64,000 nucleotides of DNA from Rossellomorea aquimaris TF-12 (GTDB lineage Bacteria > Bacillota > Bacilli > Bacillales > Bacillaceae_B). This document shows positions 17,352 through 26,509 of the stretch, in pieces (position 1 is the stretch's first letter; each line of letters begins with the position of its first letter). The translations under genes and the position numbers were made by a program. The DNA is taken from contig NZ_LQXM01000028.1 in NCBI RefSeq assembly GCF_001648555.1, positions 371,046-435,045 on the forward strand, in the 5' to 3' direction. The notes beneath the pieces were generated by a model. The model saw nothing but the letters and a program-made list of their open reading frames with translations, was not told the DNA's origin and searched no databases.

Positions 17352-17655
17352 CCCTTTCCCTTGCAATTCATGCGGATTATGTTGTCAAAACATAGGACAT
17401 ATAGAAGAGCTAAAGTCCTACGATCTTGGGAATGGCACTTGCAAATACCTCATTGACCAAAAGTGCTCTATTTATGAAAGTAGACCTCTAATATGCAGAA
17501 TCGAAGAGATGTATGAAAAAGTGTTTTTCAAACAATTCACTAAAGAAGAGTATTACCTTGCGAATTTGAAAGCTTGTAAAAAGCTACAAGTTGAATATAG
17601 TCTCAGTGAAAAAGATCAAATTGATCTAACCAAGTACTGGGGGGAATTTCCTTGA
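17341..17655 (+). CDS. YkgJ-family cysteine-cluster protein
   Basis: This 104-aa protein has the YkgJ pattern: 'FPCNSCGLCCQNIG' (CxxCxxCC) near the N-terminus, then 'CKYLIDQKCSIYESRPLICR'. It is predicted to bind an Fe-S cluster or zinc. The TTG start at 17341 overlaps the end of the TerB-like gene. The stop overlaps the start of the next gene by four bases, so the three are translated as a unit. YkgJ proteins have been suggested to be metal-dependent modifying enzymes; here it could mature or regulate its large neighbours, which is inference. Confidence 0.75.
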   Translation: MELNPFPCNSCGLCCQNIGHIEELKSYDLGNGTCKYLIDQKCSIYESRPLICRIEEMYEKVFFKQFTKEEYYLANLKACKKLQVEYSLSEKDQIDLTKYWGEFP

Positions 17656-19286
17656 AAAAAAATAAAAAAGAAAAAGAGGATAAAATAAACTCTGTTTCTA
17701 ATTCTGGATTAGGGGCTGCAGCAACTGAAGTAGTCTACCGCTACGGCAGTGCAGCTACAGAATATATTCTAGGCTATCAGGGTGATGTCCGACCTGATGG
17801 ACAAGCCGTCAAAGGTCTTAAAGATATCGCCAAGAGTAGAGTCACAAGCTATGCGAATAAGAAGCAACAAGCTGGTTTTGCTGGTGAGGTTCTTCACGAG
17901 AGCAGAACAAACGCTGAAAATATTATCAAAAAAAATTCTAATAGAATTCGTAGAACTGATTCTTTAGGAGATACGAATCACCAACAGTTTGATCATGTCA
18001 AAACGGATTTGAATGGCAATCCAATTATTAATCAACATGGTCATTATACCGGTACTTCTCAAATGAAATTACGTGGTCATTACGACCTGGATGAATATAT
18101 TAAGCTTAAGAAAAAAATCGATCCTTATTGGAAGCCACCCAAAGATCTAACACAAGATAAGCTTGTGAAAATTAGTGCTGAAGGTAATGTTAAGCAATTA
18201 TTCAATAAAGATTATTCTAAATATAAAAACGTAGAGCTCTTGCATATCCCTGCTGAGCAATACGAATATGCAAAAGGATTCTTAAAAGAACAACAAATAA
18301 ATCTAAAGCATCAAATTAAAGTCCTTGAAAAAAAGGGAGACACTCAAACACTTTTAGCTAAAAAAGAGGAATTAGAGAGAATTAATTCTGTAGATAGGCG
18401 TATACGTAAAAGCGTGAGTAGTAAGGACTCAATGAATGCCCGTTTAAGACCAAAGCTTCAAACCGCTAAAGAAATGCATTCAGTTTCCCATCGTGCAGGA
18501 GTAGAACAAGCCAAAACAGGAGCTATTATTGGCGGTGCTATTTCTATATCAAAGAATATTGTTGAAATTATTAGGACAGAAGAAAAAGATTATCAAAAAG
18601 TAAGTGTTAGCGTGATAAAAGATACGGCTGGTGCCGCTGCATTAAGTTACGTAAGTGGGTATTCCGGTGCAGCCATTAAGGCTCTAATGGCGAGAAGCGG
18701 GAAAGAAGTATTTAAGAACTTATCCAAATCAAACCTCCCCGCTATGATTGCAACATCTTCTTTTGAAGTGGGTAAATCAATTAAACGCTATTTGACTGAA
18801 GAAGACTTTGATGAATTACAACTCATTGAGGAGCTTGGGGAAAAAGGTACTGGGATGATGGCCGCTAGTATGGGAGCTGCTATTGGGACGGCTATCACTC
18901 CTGGTATCGGGACGGTTGTGGGAGGAATGGTCGGATACATGACAAGTACCACAATCTATCAATCTGCCATAGACCTCCTGATGGAAGGTCGCTTATCAGA
19001 AAAAAATCGAATGGTTGTTGAACAACTATCTAAGGAAGCCATTCAGTCCATTCAAGAGCAGCGACTGGAATTAAGTAATTTAATTGAAAAACATTTCACT
19101 GAGCGTCAGGAAGTGTTCAACCGCTGTTTCTCATCCATCCAAGATTCCCTAATTAAAGGGGAACATGTGCAATTCTCAGAGAATATTATTGAGCTAGCTA
19201 CAACGTTCGGTATAGAATTACACTTTACTCATTTTAATGAGTTTGATGCATTTATGTCAGAAGATACCTCATTGTTTAAATTTTAA
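17652..19286 (+). CDS. Large unknown protein with C-terminal glycine-zipper membrane region
   Basis: The 544-aa protein has three visible parts. Residues 1-160 are polar and rich in conserved-looking charged/His positions ('QAGFAGEVLHESRTNAENI', 'RTDSLGDTNHQQFDHV', 'GTSQMKLRGHYDL'), which look enzymatic. Residues 190-260 form a coiled coil. Residues 290-440 hold Gly/Ala-rich hydrophobic segments ('KTGAIIGGAISI', 'GMMAASMGAAIGTAITPG', 'GIGTVVGGMVGYM') typical of glycine zippers. TTG start with GGGGGG seven bases upstream. I know related sequences in other bacteria only as uncharacterised proteins. Membrane insertion or pore formation by the C-terminal part is inference. Confidence 0.75.
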   Translation: MKKNKKEKEDKINSVSNSGLGAAATEVVYRYGSAATEYILGYQGDVRPDGQAVKGLKDIAKSRVTSYANKKQQAGFAGEVLHESRTNAENIIKKNSNRIRRTDSLGDTNHQQFDHVKTDLNGNPIINQHGHYTGTSQMKLRGHYDLDEYIKLKKKIDPYWKPPKDLTQDKLVKISAEGNVKQLFNKDYSKYKNVELLHIPAEQYEYAKGFLKEQQINLKHQIKVLEKKGDTQTLLAKKEELERINSVDRRIRKSVSSKDSMNARLRPKLQTAKEMHSVSHRAGVEQAKTGAIIGGAISISKNIVEIIRTEEKDYQKVSVSVIKDTAGAAALSYVSGYSGAAIKALMARSGKEVFKNLSKSNLPAMIATSSFEVGKSIKRYLTEEDFDELQLIEELGEKGTGMMAASMGAAIGTAITPGIGTVVGGMVGYMTSTTIYQSAIDLLMEGRLSEKNRMVVEQLSKEAIQSIQEQRLELSNLIEKHFTERQEVFNRCFSSIQDSLIKGEHVQFSENIIELATTFGIELHFTHFNEFDAFMSEDTSLFKF

Positions 19287-19322
19287 AAAATACTCAAAAT
19301 GAACTAATAGGGAGATGAAGAT

Positions 19323-20345
19323 ATGCCAATTCCTTTTATAGCTGCCGGAGTTATTGCAGCGACTGCCATTACCGGTGTTGGAAGTGGAGTAAAAGCAACT
19401 AAAAACACCATAGAAGCTAAGGGTCTAAATCAAAAAGCCAGAGGTATGGTCACCCAAGCAGAAAACCATCTAAATTCCAGACGTGAATTGACAAATAATC
19501 GAATTGAAAAATTAGGAGAAGAAAAAATTAGGATCCTATCTACTTCAGCTCAAGAGTTCTTAACCTATTTTCAACTTTTAAAAGATGTTGAATTTAGCGA
19601 TCATACAACTGGTATTGAAGAACTAAAGAACATGGGCGTTACAAAAGATTTACTAAATGAACTTGAAGCTGAATCATTTCAAGCTGTTAAAGTTGCAAGT
19701 GGTGGATTGGCTTCGTTAGGTTCAGGAGTAGCAGCGGCATATGGAGCATATGCTGGTACAATGCTCTTGGGAACTGCATCAACAGGAGCACCTATTGCTG
19801 GTTTATATGGAGTTGCTGCATCAAATGCTACATTAGCTTGGTTAGGTGGTGGAGCATTATCTGCAGGAGGATTTGGGATGGCGGGCGGTACCATGGTTTT
19901 AGGAGGAATTGTAGCCGGTCCAGCACTTGCAGTTGGCGGTCTTATTATGTCAGCACAATCTAAAAAGAAACTTAATTCTGCTTACGGAAATTTAAATGAA
20001 GCAAAAGTAGTTGCAGAACAATTGACAAGTGCTGAAAAAGTTTTAGAGGTTATTCATATACGATCCATTCATCTGTATTCTTTATTAGAAGAAATTAATA
20101 AAGTATTTACTAGTGGGATTGAAACTATGAGAAATATTATTTCAAAAACAGGTACCGATTGGCAAAAATTCAATAAAGAAGAAAAAGAAGCCATTCATAA
20201 AGTATTCTTAACAGCTCAGCTCATTAAAGGGATTATTGATACACCTCTTCTCGATGAAGATGGGGCTATTACTCAGAAATCTGCTGAAGTTTTAGAGTCA
20301 GGTCAACAGGCTCTTACTAAACTTCAATTTCAAAAAACTGTATAG
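19323..20345 (+). CDS. Glycine-zipper membrane protein, last gene of the accessory operon
   Basis: The 340-aa protein starts with a hydrophobic Ala/Gly segment ('AAGVIAATAITGVGSGV') and continues with a helical charged region to about residue 115. It then has a long Gly/Ala-rich hydrophobic hairpin (about 125-215, for example 'WLGGGALSAGGFGMAGGTMV' and 'LGGIVAGPALAVGGLIM') and ends helical. This resembles pore- or channel-forming proteins with glycine zippers. Start ATG with GGGAG at eight bases. It is 36 bases after the preceding gene and presumably cotranscribed. The pairing of two glycine-zipper proteins with TerB and YkgJ partners suggests one functional module. Confidence 0.75.
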   Translation: MPIPFIAAGVIAATAITGVGSGVKATKNTIEAKGLNQKARGMVTQAENHLNSRRELTNNRIEKLGEEKIRILSTSAQEFLTYFQLLKDVEFSDHTTGIEELKNMGVTKDLLNELEAESFQAVKVASGGLASLGSGVAAAYGAYAGTMLLGTASTGAPIAGLYGVAASNATLAWLGGGALSAGGFGMAGGTMVLGGIVAGPALAVGGLIMSAQSKKKLNSAYGNLNEAKVVAEQLTSAEKVLEVIHIRSIHLYSLLEEINKVFTSGIETMRNIISKTGTDWQKFNKEEKEAIHKVFLTAQLIKGIIDTPLLDEDGAITQKSAEVLESGQQALTKLQFQKTV

Positions 20346-20649
20346 GTTTTCTTGCTTAGAGGCAAGGGTAGATGCATGAGATGGTTCTAGTGTTTCTTTA
20401 TAACATATAATGAAGCACTAAAATCGTCCCCGATACTCTCAATTCTAACCAATACTCCTCACCTTTGCGGACATGATTTAATTCCTCCGATCTAAAACAT
20501 ATTCATTTTTTCACTTGTTACTAAAAGGATAAACAATGTTTTATACATGGAGATGATCAAAAATAAAACTTGCATACGGGATTATAACTAATGTCTTTTG
20601 GAAATTAATTTTACTATCACTAACATAGGAAGGTTAATTAAAATGGTAA

Positions 20650-20880
20650 GAACAAACATGTGGGAGCCATCGAGTTTCCGATATCGATGCTTTCTTCTTG
20701 AGCAATACTTCCGAAGATTGTAATCATCAACTCGCTGTCGGCATCTTCTGTATGGATGTTCCCTTTCTCATAATAAATATGCACCGGTCTGGGTAAAGAC
20801 TTTAACAAACGTATCGCTTACAACGTTTCTAAAGTGTTCCGACTAAACCTTGAAATGCTCTTACAAAGGGTCAACGCCGT
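20650..20880 (-). pseudogene. Remnant of a large serine recombinase
   Basis: The minus strand reads SISRFSRNTLETL, a stop, then AIRLLKSLPRPVHIYYEKGN, IHTEDADSELMITIFGS and IAQEESIDIGNSMA, all in one frame. This is the characteristic part of the resolvase domain of large serine recombinases. Both ends are missing and there is an internal TAA. It marks an old integration event next to the accessory operon. Confidence 0.75.
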
Positions 20881-21002
20881 GAGGCTGGATGGATAAAAAT
20901 ACGCAAAATATAGTTTAAATATCCGATTTTCTACTATATAATAGACGGTTAATTTCACTCTTTTCCCCTCCAAATTCCTCGATTCATTTTTATATCGAAT
21001 TT

Positions 21003-21050
21003 CACCCCATAAAACGCAAAAAAATGGCCCACTTCCTTGAATGGAGATGA
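21003..21050 (-). terminator. Probable terminator of the HEPN-motif gene
   Basis: On the minus strand GGCTCA pairs with TGGGCC (one G-T pair), followed by seven T. It lies about 40 bases after the stop codon at 21091. Confidence 0.55.
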
Positions 21051-21090
21051 GCCTGAATGGTCGTTTTTCTTCTATTGAAATACCATGTTT

Positions 21091-22221
21091 TTAACCATAA
21101 TAACTAATCTTACTTAACCTGGACTGATCATTTGTAAGTGGCAACGATTCCTCATTATGAAAATTCACTTCATCATCAAACATCCAAAATAGCATTTTAT
21201 ACTTGTCTGGCAGACAATCGTCTATTTGACGAATGAAATCATAACAATACTGAAGAAACTCAATTGTTTTACTTTTCGTCACCTGTAACAAAGGCTGCAG
21301 CTGAGATATATGTTTCGATTCATCCATAAAGGGCGATGCATGAACATACCTATCTCTGTAATTTAAAATTTTCTTGTAATTGGCATAATGTGGCTTTATC
21401 TTTTCCACTTCTTCCGGATATAGTTTATAAATGACTTTCTCAACAATTTGTTTATCATTTATCTTTTTTTCTTTTAACACACCTTTCACTGCTTCCGTTT
21501 CCTCATGATTTCCTAGTTTTATATTATAGAAGAAATCATATAAACATGCTTCAACAAAGGTTACAGCCAAGAAGACTAAGTTCCTTTGCATACCTCCGAT
21601 TTTGTTTCGTAATTCTCTAGATTTTACATCTGTTATCATTTCAAATCGTTCTTGATGGCTTAGCTGTTTATTTTTCTCATCTTGTTCTGCTAAAAGCTCT
21701 AGGTATAAATTCCAATGAACTTTTAAGTCATTAAAAATAATCATTTCGGGTATAGTTGGATACACACCTTTATAAATATTTAATTCAAACCAATGATTAT
21801 CATTAAACGCAGGCTGTCCGGTGAATTTTTTATAGTCTAAAATATCTTTGATTTGCTTTGTTTGAAAAAGGCTAACTTCCTCTTTTTCTATATCACTTAG
21901 CCTCTCTCGTGTAAAAGCTATGATTCGATTTACCAACTCATTATCGTATGGCTTTTTGAAATTGCTTTTATGTAAACTGTCCTGTACAGTTTTCCAAATA
22001 CTGTTTCCCCAAAGTACATATTGCTCTTTCTTTAATCTAGATTCTTTTATTTCATAAGCTAATTGAATATTCCCCACTTGTCCTTGTGTGGCTTGTCGAC
22101 CACTAATTAAATTTATGAATATAGCAGTTAAGGTGTATTGAAATGCTTTTTTCTTTGCTCCAGACATTGTATTTAAAGTTGCCCTTGAAAAGAGCTCCTT
22201 TAATACCATTAAATCATCCAC
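21091..22221 (-). CDS. Unknown protein with HEPN-like RNase motif
   Basis: The 376-aa protein is soluble and helical. Near its C-terminal third, a helix 'RNLVFLAVTFVEACLYDFF' is followed about 60 residues later by 'NYRDRYVHASPF'. The RDRYVH segment (Arg289-His294) fits the Rx4-6H catalytic motif of HEPN ribonucleases, and the preceding helix resembles the first helix of HEPN domains in abortive-infection proteins. The N-terminal two thirds is unrecognised. The GTG at 22221 has GGGGAGG at eight bases; the upstream TTG at 22257 lacks a site. A -10-like TATAAT lies just upstream. A toxin or defence RNase role is inference. Confidence 0.6.
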   Translation of the reverse strand: MDDLMVLKELFSRATLNTMSGAKKKAFQYTLTAIFINLISGRQATQGQVGNIQLAYEIKESRLKKEQYVLWGNSIWKTVQDSLHKSNFKKPYDNELVNRIIAFTRERLSDIEKEEVSLFQTKQIKDILDYKKFTGQPAFNDNHWFELNIYKGVYPTIPEMIIFNDLKVHWNLYLELLAEQDEKNKQLSHQERFEMITDVKSRELRNKIGGMQRNLVFLAVTFVEACLYDFFYNIKLGNHEETEAVKGVLKEKKINDKQIVEKVIYKLYPEEVEKIKPHYANYKKILNYRDRYVHASPFMDESKHISQLQPLLQVTKSKTIEFLQYCYDFIRQIDDCLPDKYKMLFWMFDDEVNFHNEESLPLTNDQSRLSKISYYG

Positions 22222-22475
22222 TAACGATTCCTCCCCATTTAATGAAATGAAATTCAAACTCTATTATAACACGCAACATGTCCCTCTCTTTTTCATCCTT
22301 CTAAAACAAAAAATAGCCCATCCCCTTATAATAAACCGATTACAAAATACTCGATAGATATGGATAGACGTCTATTAGCAGAGCAATTCATTCAATTTAA
22401 ACCTATACATCTAGACATTGAGGCTAGTATTATTATTCTGCGAGGAACCGATTATGAAGAATTGCATTTCTAGAA
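22222..22475. other. Promoter of the HEPN-motif gene and non-coding DNA
   Basis: A TATAAT on the minus strand near 22263 probably serves the HEPN-motif gene. A 37-codon plus-strand frame at 22360-22473 lacks a ribosome site and looks like a gene fragment I cannot identify. Confidence 0.4.
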
Positions 22476-22520
22476 AAAGTTAACAACACAAATAAGCCCG
22501 CCAAGCCATTGGGCTCAGCG
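22476..22520 (-). terminator. Terminator at the end of the polysaccharide locus
   Basis: On the minus strand AGCCC pairs with GGGCT across a ten-base loop, followed by TATTTGTG. It follows the stop codon of the last polysaccharide gene. Confidence 0.55.
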
Positions 22521-22535
22521 GATAAAATTTGGTAA

Positions 22536-23564
22536 TTAGCCTTTCAGCTTATAATAATCTACATACCAGTCTGCAAACTTCTGCAGTCCTTCTTCTATTG
22601 AGGTTTCCGGTTTAAAGCCTACAGCTTTCTGCAATTCATCTGTTGAAGCATAGGTAGCTGGTACATCACCTGGCTTAATTGGTTCAAAGACTTTTTCAAA
22701 TTGTACTTCTTTGCCTAGCGCTTTACTTAAAGCCTTTTCTAACGTTTCAATAAATACCATCAACTTCTCTGGGCTATTGTTTCCAATATTAAAGACTTTA
22801 TGTTGAACTTCACCTTCAGGTGGATTACTTAATAATCGTTCTATTCCTTCAACGATGTCATCAATATAAGTAAAGTCCCGATATAGATCCTTCTCAAAAT
22901 CACCATTATTGAAAATCTTAATTGGCTCATCATTAAAATACTTATCTGCAAATCCAAAATAGGCCATATCCGGTCGACCCATTGGTCCGTATACAGTAAA
23001 GAATCGAAGCCCTGTAGCTGGAATCTTATAAAGATGACTATACGTATGTGCCATTAATTCATTTGATTTCTTAGTAGATGCATATAGTGAAACTGGATTA
23101 TCAACAAAATCGCTTTCCTCAAAAGGAACCTTTTTATTGGCTCCATAAACAGAACTAGATGATGCATATACAAGATGATCCACTGGATTATATCTGCAGG
23201 CCTCAAGGATATTATAAAATCCAATGATGTTACTTTGAATATAGACATCCGGATTCTCTAATGAATACCTTACTCCTGCTTGAGCAGCTAGGTTTACTAC
23301 AACGTTAGGCTTGTACTCTTCGAAGGTCTTCATTACCATATCTTTATCTGATATGTCGCCTTTAATAAAGGTAAACTTCTCATAAGGTTCCAAATTCCCT
23401 AAACGAGTATGTTTAAGGTTTACATCATAGTAGTCATTGACGTTATCAATACCAATCACCTGGCAACCCTGCTCTAGTAGTTTTCTAGATAAGTAGTAAC
23501 CAATAAAACCAGCTGCTCCAGTGATTAGGTATGTTTTACTAGGATCAAGAGTTTTGTAATTCAA
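22536..23564 (-). CDS. UDP-glucuronate 4-epimerase-like SDR
   Basis: An extended-SDR nucleotide-sugar epimerase of 342 aa. It has the NAD-binding 'TGAAGFIGYYLSRKLL' at the N-terminus, the catalytic 'YASSSSVYGAN' Ser and 'YASTKKSNE' YxxxK, and the 'RFFTVYGPMGRPDMA' segment typical of UDP-GlcA 4-epimerases. It should interconvert UDP-GlcA and UDP-GalA. The TTG at 23564 is preceded by AAGGAG at ten bases and overlaps the end of the dehydrogenase gene by 20 bases, so the longer upstream frame is a shadow. Coupled to the UDP-glucose dehydrogenase, it can supply UDP-GalA for the polysaccharide. Confidence 0.9.
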   Translation of the reverse strand: MNYKTLDPSKTYLITGAAGFIGYYLSRKLLEQGCQVIGIDNVNDYYDVNLKHTRLGNLEPYEKFTFIKGDISDKDMVMKTFEEYKPNVVVNLAAQAGVRYSLENPDVYIQSNIIGFYNILEACRYNPVDHLVYASSSSVYGANKKVPFEESDFVDNPVSLYASTKKSNELMAHTYSHLYKIPATGLRFFTVYGPMGRPDMAYFGFADKYFNDEPIKIFNNGDFEKDLYRDFTYIDDIVEGIERLLSNPPEGEVQHKVFNIGNNSPEKLMVFIETLEKALSKALGKEVQFEKVFEPIKPGDVPATYASTDELQKAVGFKPETSIEEGLQKFADWYVDYYKLKG

Positions 23565-24915
23565 GATTCTTCGACTCCTTAACAGCTTCTCTAATTGTAG
23601 GTTTTCTTCCAATTGAGTGATACTCCACTCCTGCTTTTTGCATCTCATCAATACCATAAATGTTTCTACCATCATATACTAATGGTGTTCTCATTAACTT
23701 CTTATAACTTTCAGGTGTTACTGCTTTCACTTCTCCCCATTCAGTAAAGATAAAGCAGACATTCGCACCTTCTAATGCATGTTCAATATTGGAAACATAG
23801 GTAATGCTACCATTGCCATTCTTACCTTCGGGGTGAACTTTAGCAAAGTTCTCTGCACCCACAGGATCGTAAGCAAAGATATCTGCGCCTTGTTCTAATA
23901 ATAAAGGCACATTTTCAAGAGATGCCGCTTCCCTTAAATCATCTGTTCCCGGTTTAAAAGTTAATCCTAGTACAGCTACTTTAAGACCATTAAAGGTGAT
24001 AAGTCTTTTACTAGCTTTCTTATATAGCATTGTTTTCTGCTCTGTGTTTACATCAATAGCCGCTTTAACCGTTTTGAGCTCATAACCGTTCTGTTTAGCA
24101 ATATAATCTAGCGCTTTTGTATCCTTAGGGAAGCATGATCCACCAAAGCCAATGCCTGCATTTAAAAACTTACTTCCTATACGCTCATCAAAGCTCATAC
24201 CTTTAGCAACATCCTGAATATCCGCTCCTACCAATTCACAAAGGTTTGCTATATCATTCATATAAGAAATTTTCAAAGCAAGAAAGTCGTTAGAAGCATA
24301 TTTGATCATTTCTGCCGACCTTCTATTTACTGAAACAATCGGTAAATGAAACGGTTCATAAATTTTCATTAATAATTCCTCAGCCCATTTACTTTCTGTT
24401 CCAATAATAATTCTCTCAGCATGAAGAGTATCATGAACCGCAGATCCTTGCGCTAAGAATTCAGGGTTTGATGCTACTTCCACATTCACATCTTTGACTA
24501 AAAAGTCCTGTATAAACTGTTCCACTTTATCATTCGTTCCAACAGGAACTGTCGATTTAACTACAACTAGACAATCCTTTTCTACCGATTCAGCAATTTG
24601 TCTAGCAACTGTAGCAATGTATGATAAATTTGCAGAACCATCTGGTTGTTCTGGTGTACCTACGCCAATAAAAATAGCATCTGCATCCTTGTAGGCTGAT
24701 TTGAAGTCAGTTGTATACTCAATTCTTCCAGAAGAATAATTTTTTTTCATCAACTCTTCTAAGCCCGTTTCATAAATTGGAGAAACTCCAGACCTCATTA
24801 ATTCTACTTTTTTTTCATCTATATCAACACAGGTTACTTGATGGCCTGATTCAGCAAAACAAACGCCGGCAACTAAGCCGACGTAACCTGTTCCTGCTAC
24901 TGCTATTTTGTACAT
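23545..24915 (-). CDS. ugd: UDP-glucose 6-dehydrogenase
   Basis: This 456-aa enzyme oxidises UDP-glucose twice with NAD+ to UDP-glucuronate. The Rossmann motif is GTGYVGLVAG at the N-terminus, the catalytic Cys is in 'GFGGSCFPKDTKAL', and the C-terminal UDP-binding domain has 'GLTFKPGTDDLREAAS'. The length matches the family. ATG start with AAGGAAGG upstream. Its substrate would come from GalU (same locus), and its product feeds the overlapping 4-epimerase gene. Confidence 0.93.
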   Translation of the reverse strand: MYKIAVAGTGYVGLVAGVCFAESGHQVTCVDIDEKKVELMRSGVSPIYETGLEELMKKNYSSGRIEYTTDFKSAYKDADAIFIGVGTPEQPDGSANLSYIATVARQIAESVEKDCLVVVKSTVPVGTNDKVEQFIQDFLVKDVNVEVASNPEFLAQGSAVHDTLHAERIIIGTESKWAEELLMKIYEPFHLPIVSVNRRSAEMIKYASNDFLALKISYMNDIANLCELVGADIQDVAKGMSFDERIGSKFLNAGIGFGGSCFPKDTKALDYIAKQNGYELKTVKAAIDVNTEQKTMLYKKASKRLITFNGLKVAVLGLTFKPGTDDLREAASLENVPLLLEQGADIFAYDPVGAENFAKVHPEGKNGNGSITYVSNIEHALEGANVCFIFTEWGEVKAVTPESYKKLMRTPLVYDGRNIYGIDEMQKAGVEYHSIGRKPTIREAVKESKNLELQNS

Positions 24916-25028
24916 CGTTGCACCTTCCTTCGCTACTCAAATATATAAAAGAAATGCCACTTTGGTAAAGTGCCTACCTTTCCAAAAGCAAATAAATAAA
25001 ACATATCCTTATTTATGAACGCAACATA

Positions 25029-26450
25029 TTAAAGTAGTGAGGGGCTATCCCCAAAGTTCACATTTTTTTTACTAACAGTTGTATATTTAGAAAACTGCCT
25101 TTTCAGTACAATCCATTGAACTAAACAATAAGGAGCTAAAATAATAATATCGGCAACAATAATAATTTTCCAATCAGTAAATAAAGAGGTTACAAAATAT
25201 ACAAAGATTAATTTGAATATCACACCAAATGTATAAAAGTATGCTTGTAATTTCATTTTCCCTAATCCACTAGCAAAAGTCGATAGCACATTATGAAAGA
25301 TAAAAATACTCCCATAACTTGCAAAAACCACTGCACTAATATTATCAACGTTTATACTATTTTGACCTAACCATAAATTAACAACTAATTGCATACATGG
25401 AATAAATAGAAATAAAAATATGGCAACAATAATTACCAAAAGATTTAAAGTTTTAAAATATTTATTAATCCACAATCCATCTTTTTCTTCAAAAGCTTTG
25501 GTTATTGCCGACCACAACGGTGTAAGAGCTAAGTTAAATAGCGTACCTGATAGCATAAACAATTGATAGTAAATTTGATATTCTACTACACTACCTGGTC
25601 CGACAAAATAGGTTATTAATATTAAGTTTGTTTGAGTAATAGCAGTATACATGATTTGATTCCAAAAAAAGACTCCCCCTAATGCCATTATCTCTCGCGC
25701 TGATTTATTATTAATATAACTAATACTTGGATAACATCCTTTTAATTCTTTAGTAAAAATATAAATAGTTGCAATAATAAGGGGCAAATTGACACATAAC
25801 AAATACACAATAGATAAGATCTTTAAATTTGTCTCTAAATCAAATGATGGCGCTAAAAGCACAAAAACTAATAGTAATAAGCTTGTTATTAAAGCAATAA
25901 GATTATTTATTGCAGACTTTTGTAATGCATAAAGTACAAAAGAAATTAGGCGTAAAAAAAATTGCATCATGATTGTAATAAATGCACACATGACTACAAA
26001 TAACATTGTTCCTGAAGATATTAGAGTTTCAGATATATTAAATATTGTATTCCAACTAATGTATGGGAAAGCAATAATACTTAAAATAATAACAAATAGA
26101 GTCATTGCACCTATAATGAAGTAAGCCGAAGATAAATTTTGCCTTATCTCTAATTGATTGTTTCGTACTATTGCTCCTACTAATTTATTTCTCAATCCAT
26201 TACCAATACCCATGTCAAAAGTAAGAACCCATGTCAAAACTGAAAGGATCGTAAACCATACTCCAAGTACTTCTTGGTTATCAAAATATCTTATAAAAGC
26301 TGGCAAGGTAAGTAAGGAAATTATTAAACTTCCACCCTTAATTATAAAAGCTGCCAAGATATTTTTGATAACAACCTTATCATTTTCAGTAGAAAAATAT
26401 CTATTTACGAACTTCCTCAAATTCTTACTCCAATCTTTATAATTATTCAC
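25029..26450 (-). CDS. Wzx-type polysaccharide flippase (MATE/MVF superfamily)
   Basis: The protein is 473 aa with about 12-14 hydrophobic helices, no cleavable signal and the layout of O-antigen/capsule flippases ('GMGNGLRNKLV' after the second helix). It should move undecaprenyl-PP-linked repeat units across the membrane for polymerisation by the EpsG-like protein. The GTG at 26450 lacks a clear ribosome site, so the start is uncertain. Confidence 0.85.
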   Translation of the reverse strand: MNNYKDWSKNLRKFVNRYFSTENDKVVIKNILAAFIIKGGSLIISLLTLPAFIRYFDNQEVLGVWFTILSVLTWVLTFDMGIGNGLRNKLVGAIVRNNQLEIRQNLSSAYFIIGAMTLFVIILSIIAFPYISWNTIFNISETLISSGTMLFVVMCAFITIMMQFFLRLISFVLYALQKSAINNLIALITSLLLLVFVLLAPSFDLETNLKILSIVYLLCVNLPLIIATIYIFTKELKGCYPSISYINNKSAREIMALGGVFFWNQIMYTAITQTNLILITYFVGPGSVVEYQIYYQLFMLSGTLFNLALTPLWSAITKAFEEKDGLWINKYFKTLNLLVIIVAIFLFLFIPCMQLVVNLWLGQNSINVDNISAVVFASYGSIFIFHNVLSTFASGLGKMKLQAYFYTFGVIFKLIFVYFVTSLFTDWKIIIVADIIILAPYCLVQWIVLKRQFSKYTTVSKKNVNFGDSPSLL

Positions 26451-26509
26451 TATACTATAGATACAAAACGTAATTATTTTATTTTCTTTTCTTAATATTT
26501 AGCCCAAAT

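Noticed and set aside
19679..19894. A 71-codon minus-strand Pro/Ala-rich frame
   Set aside because: It is the antisense shadow of the Gly/Ala-rich glycine-zipper segment of the 340-aa protein.
22360..22473. A 37-codon plus-strand frame between the HEPN gene and the polysaccharide locus
   Set aside because: There is no ribosome site and no recognisable similarity; it may be a fragment but cannot be supported as a gene.
23565..23675. N-terminal 37-residue extension of the UDP-GlcA epimerase
   Set aside because: It lies entirely inside the UDP-glucose dehydrogenase gene. A TTG with AAGGAG at 23564 gives the normal SDR N-terminus.
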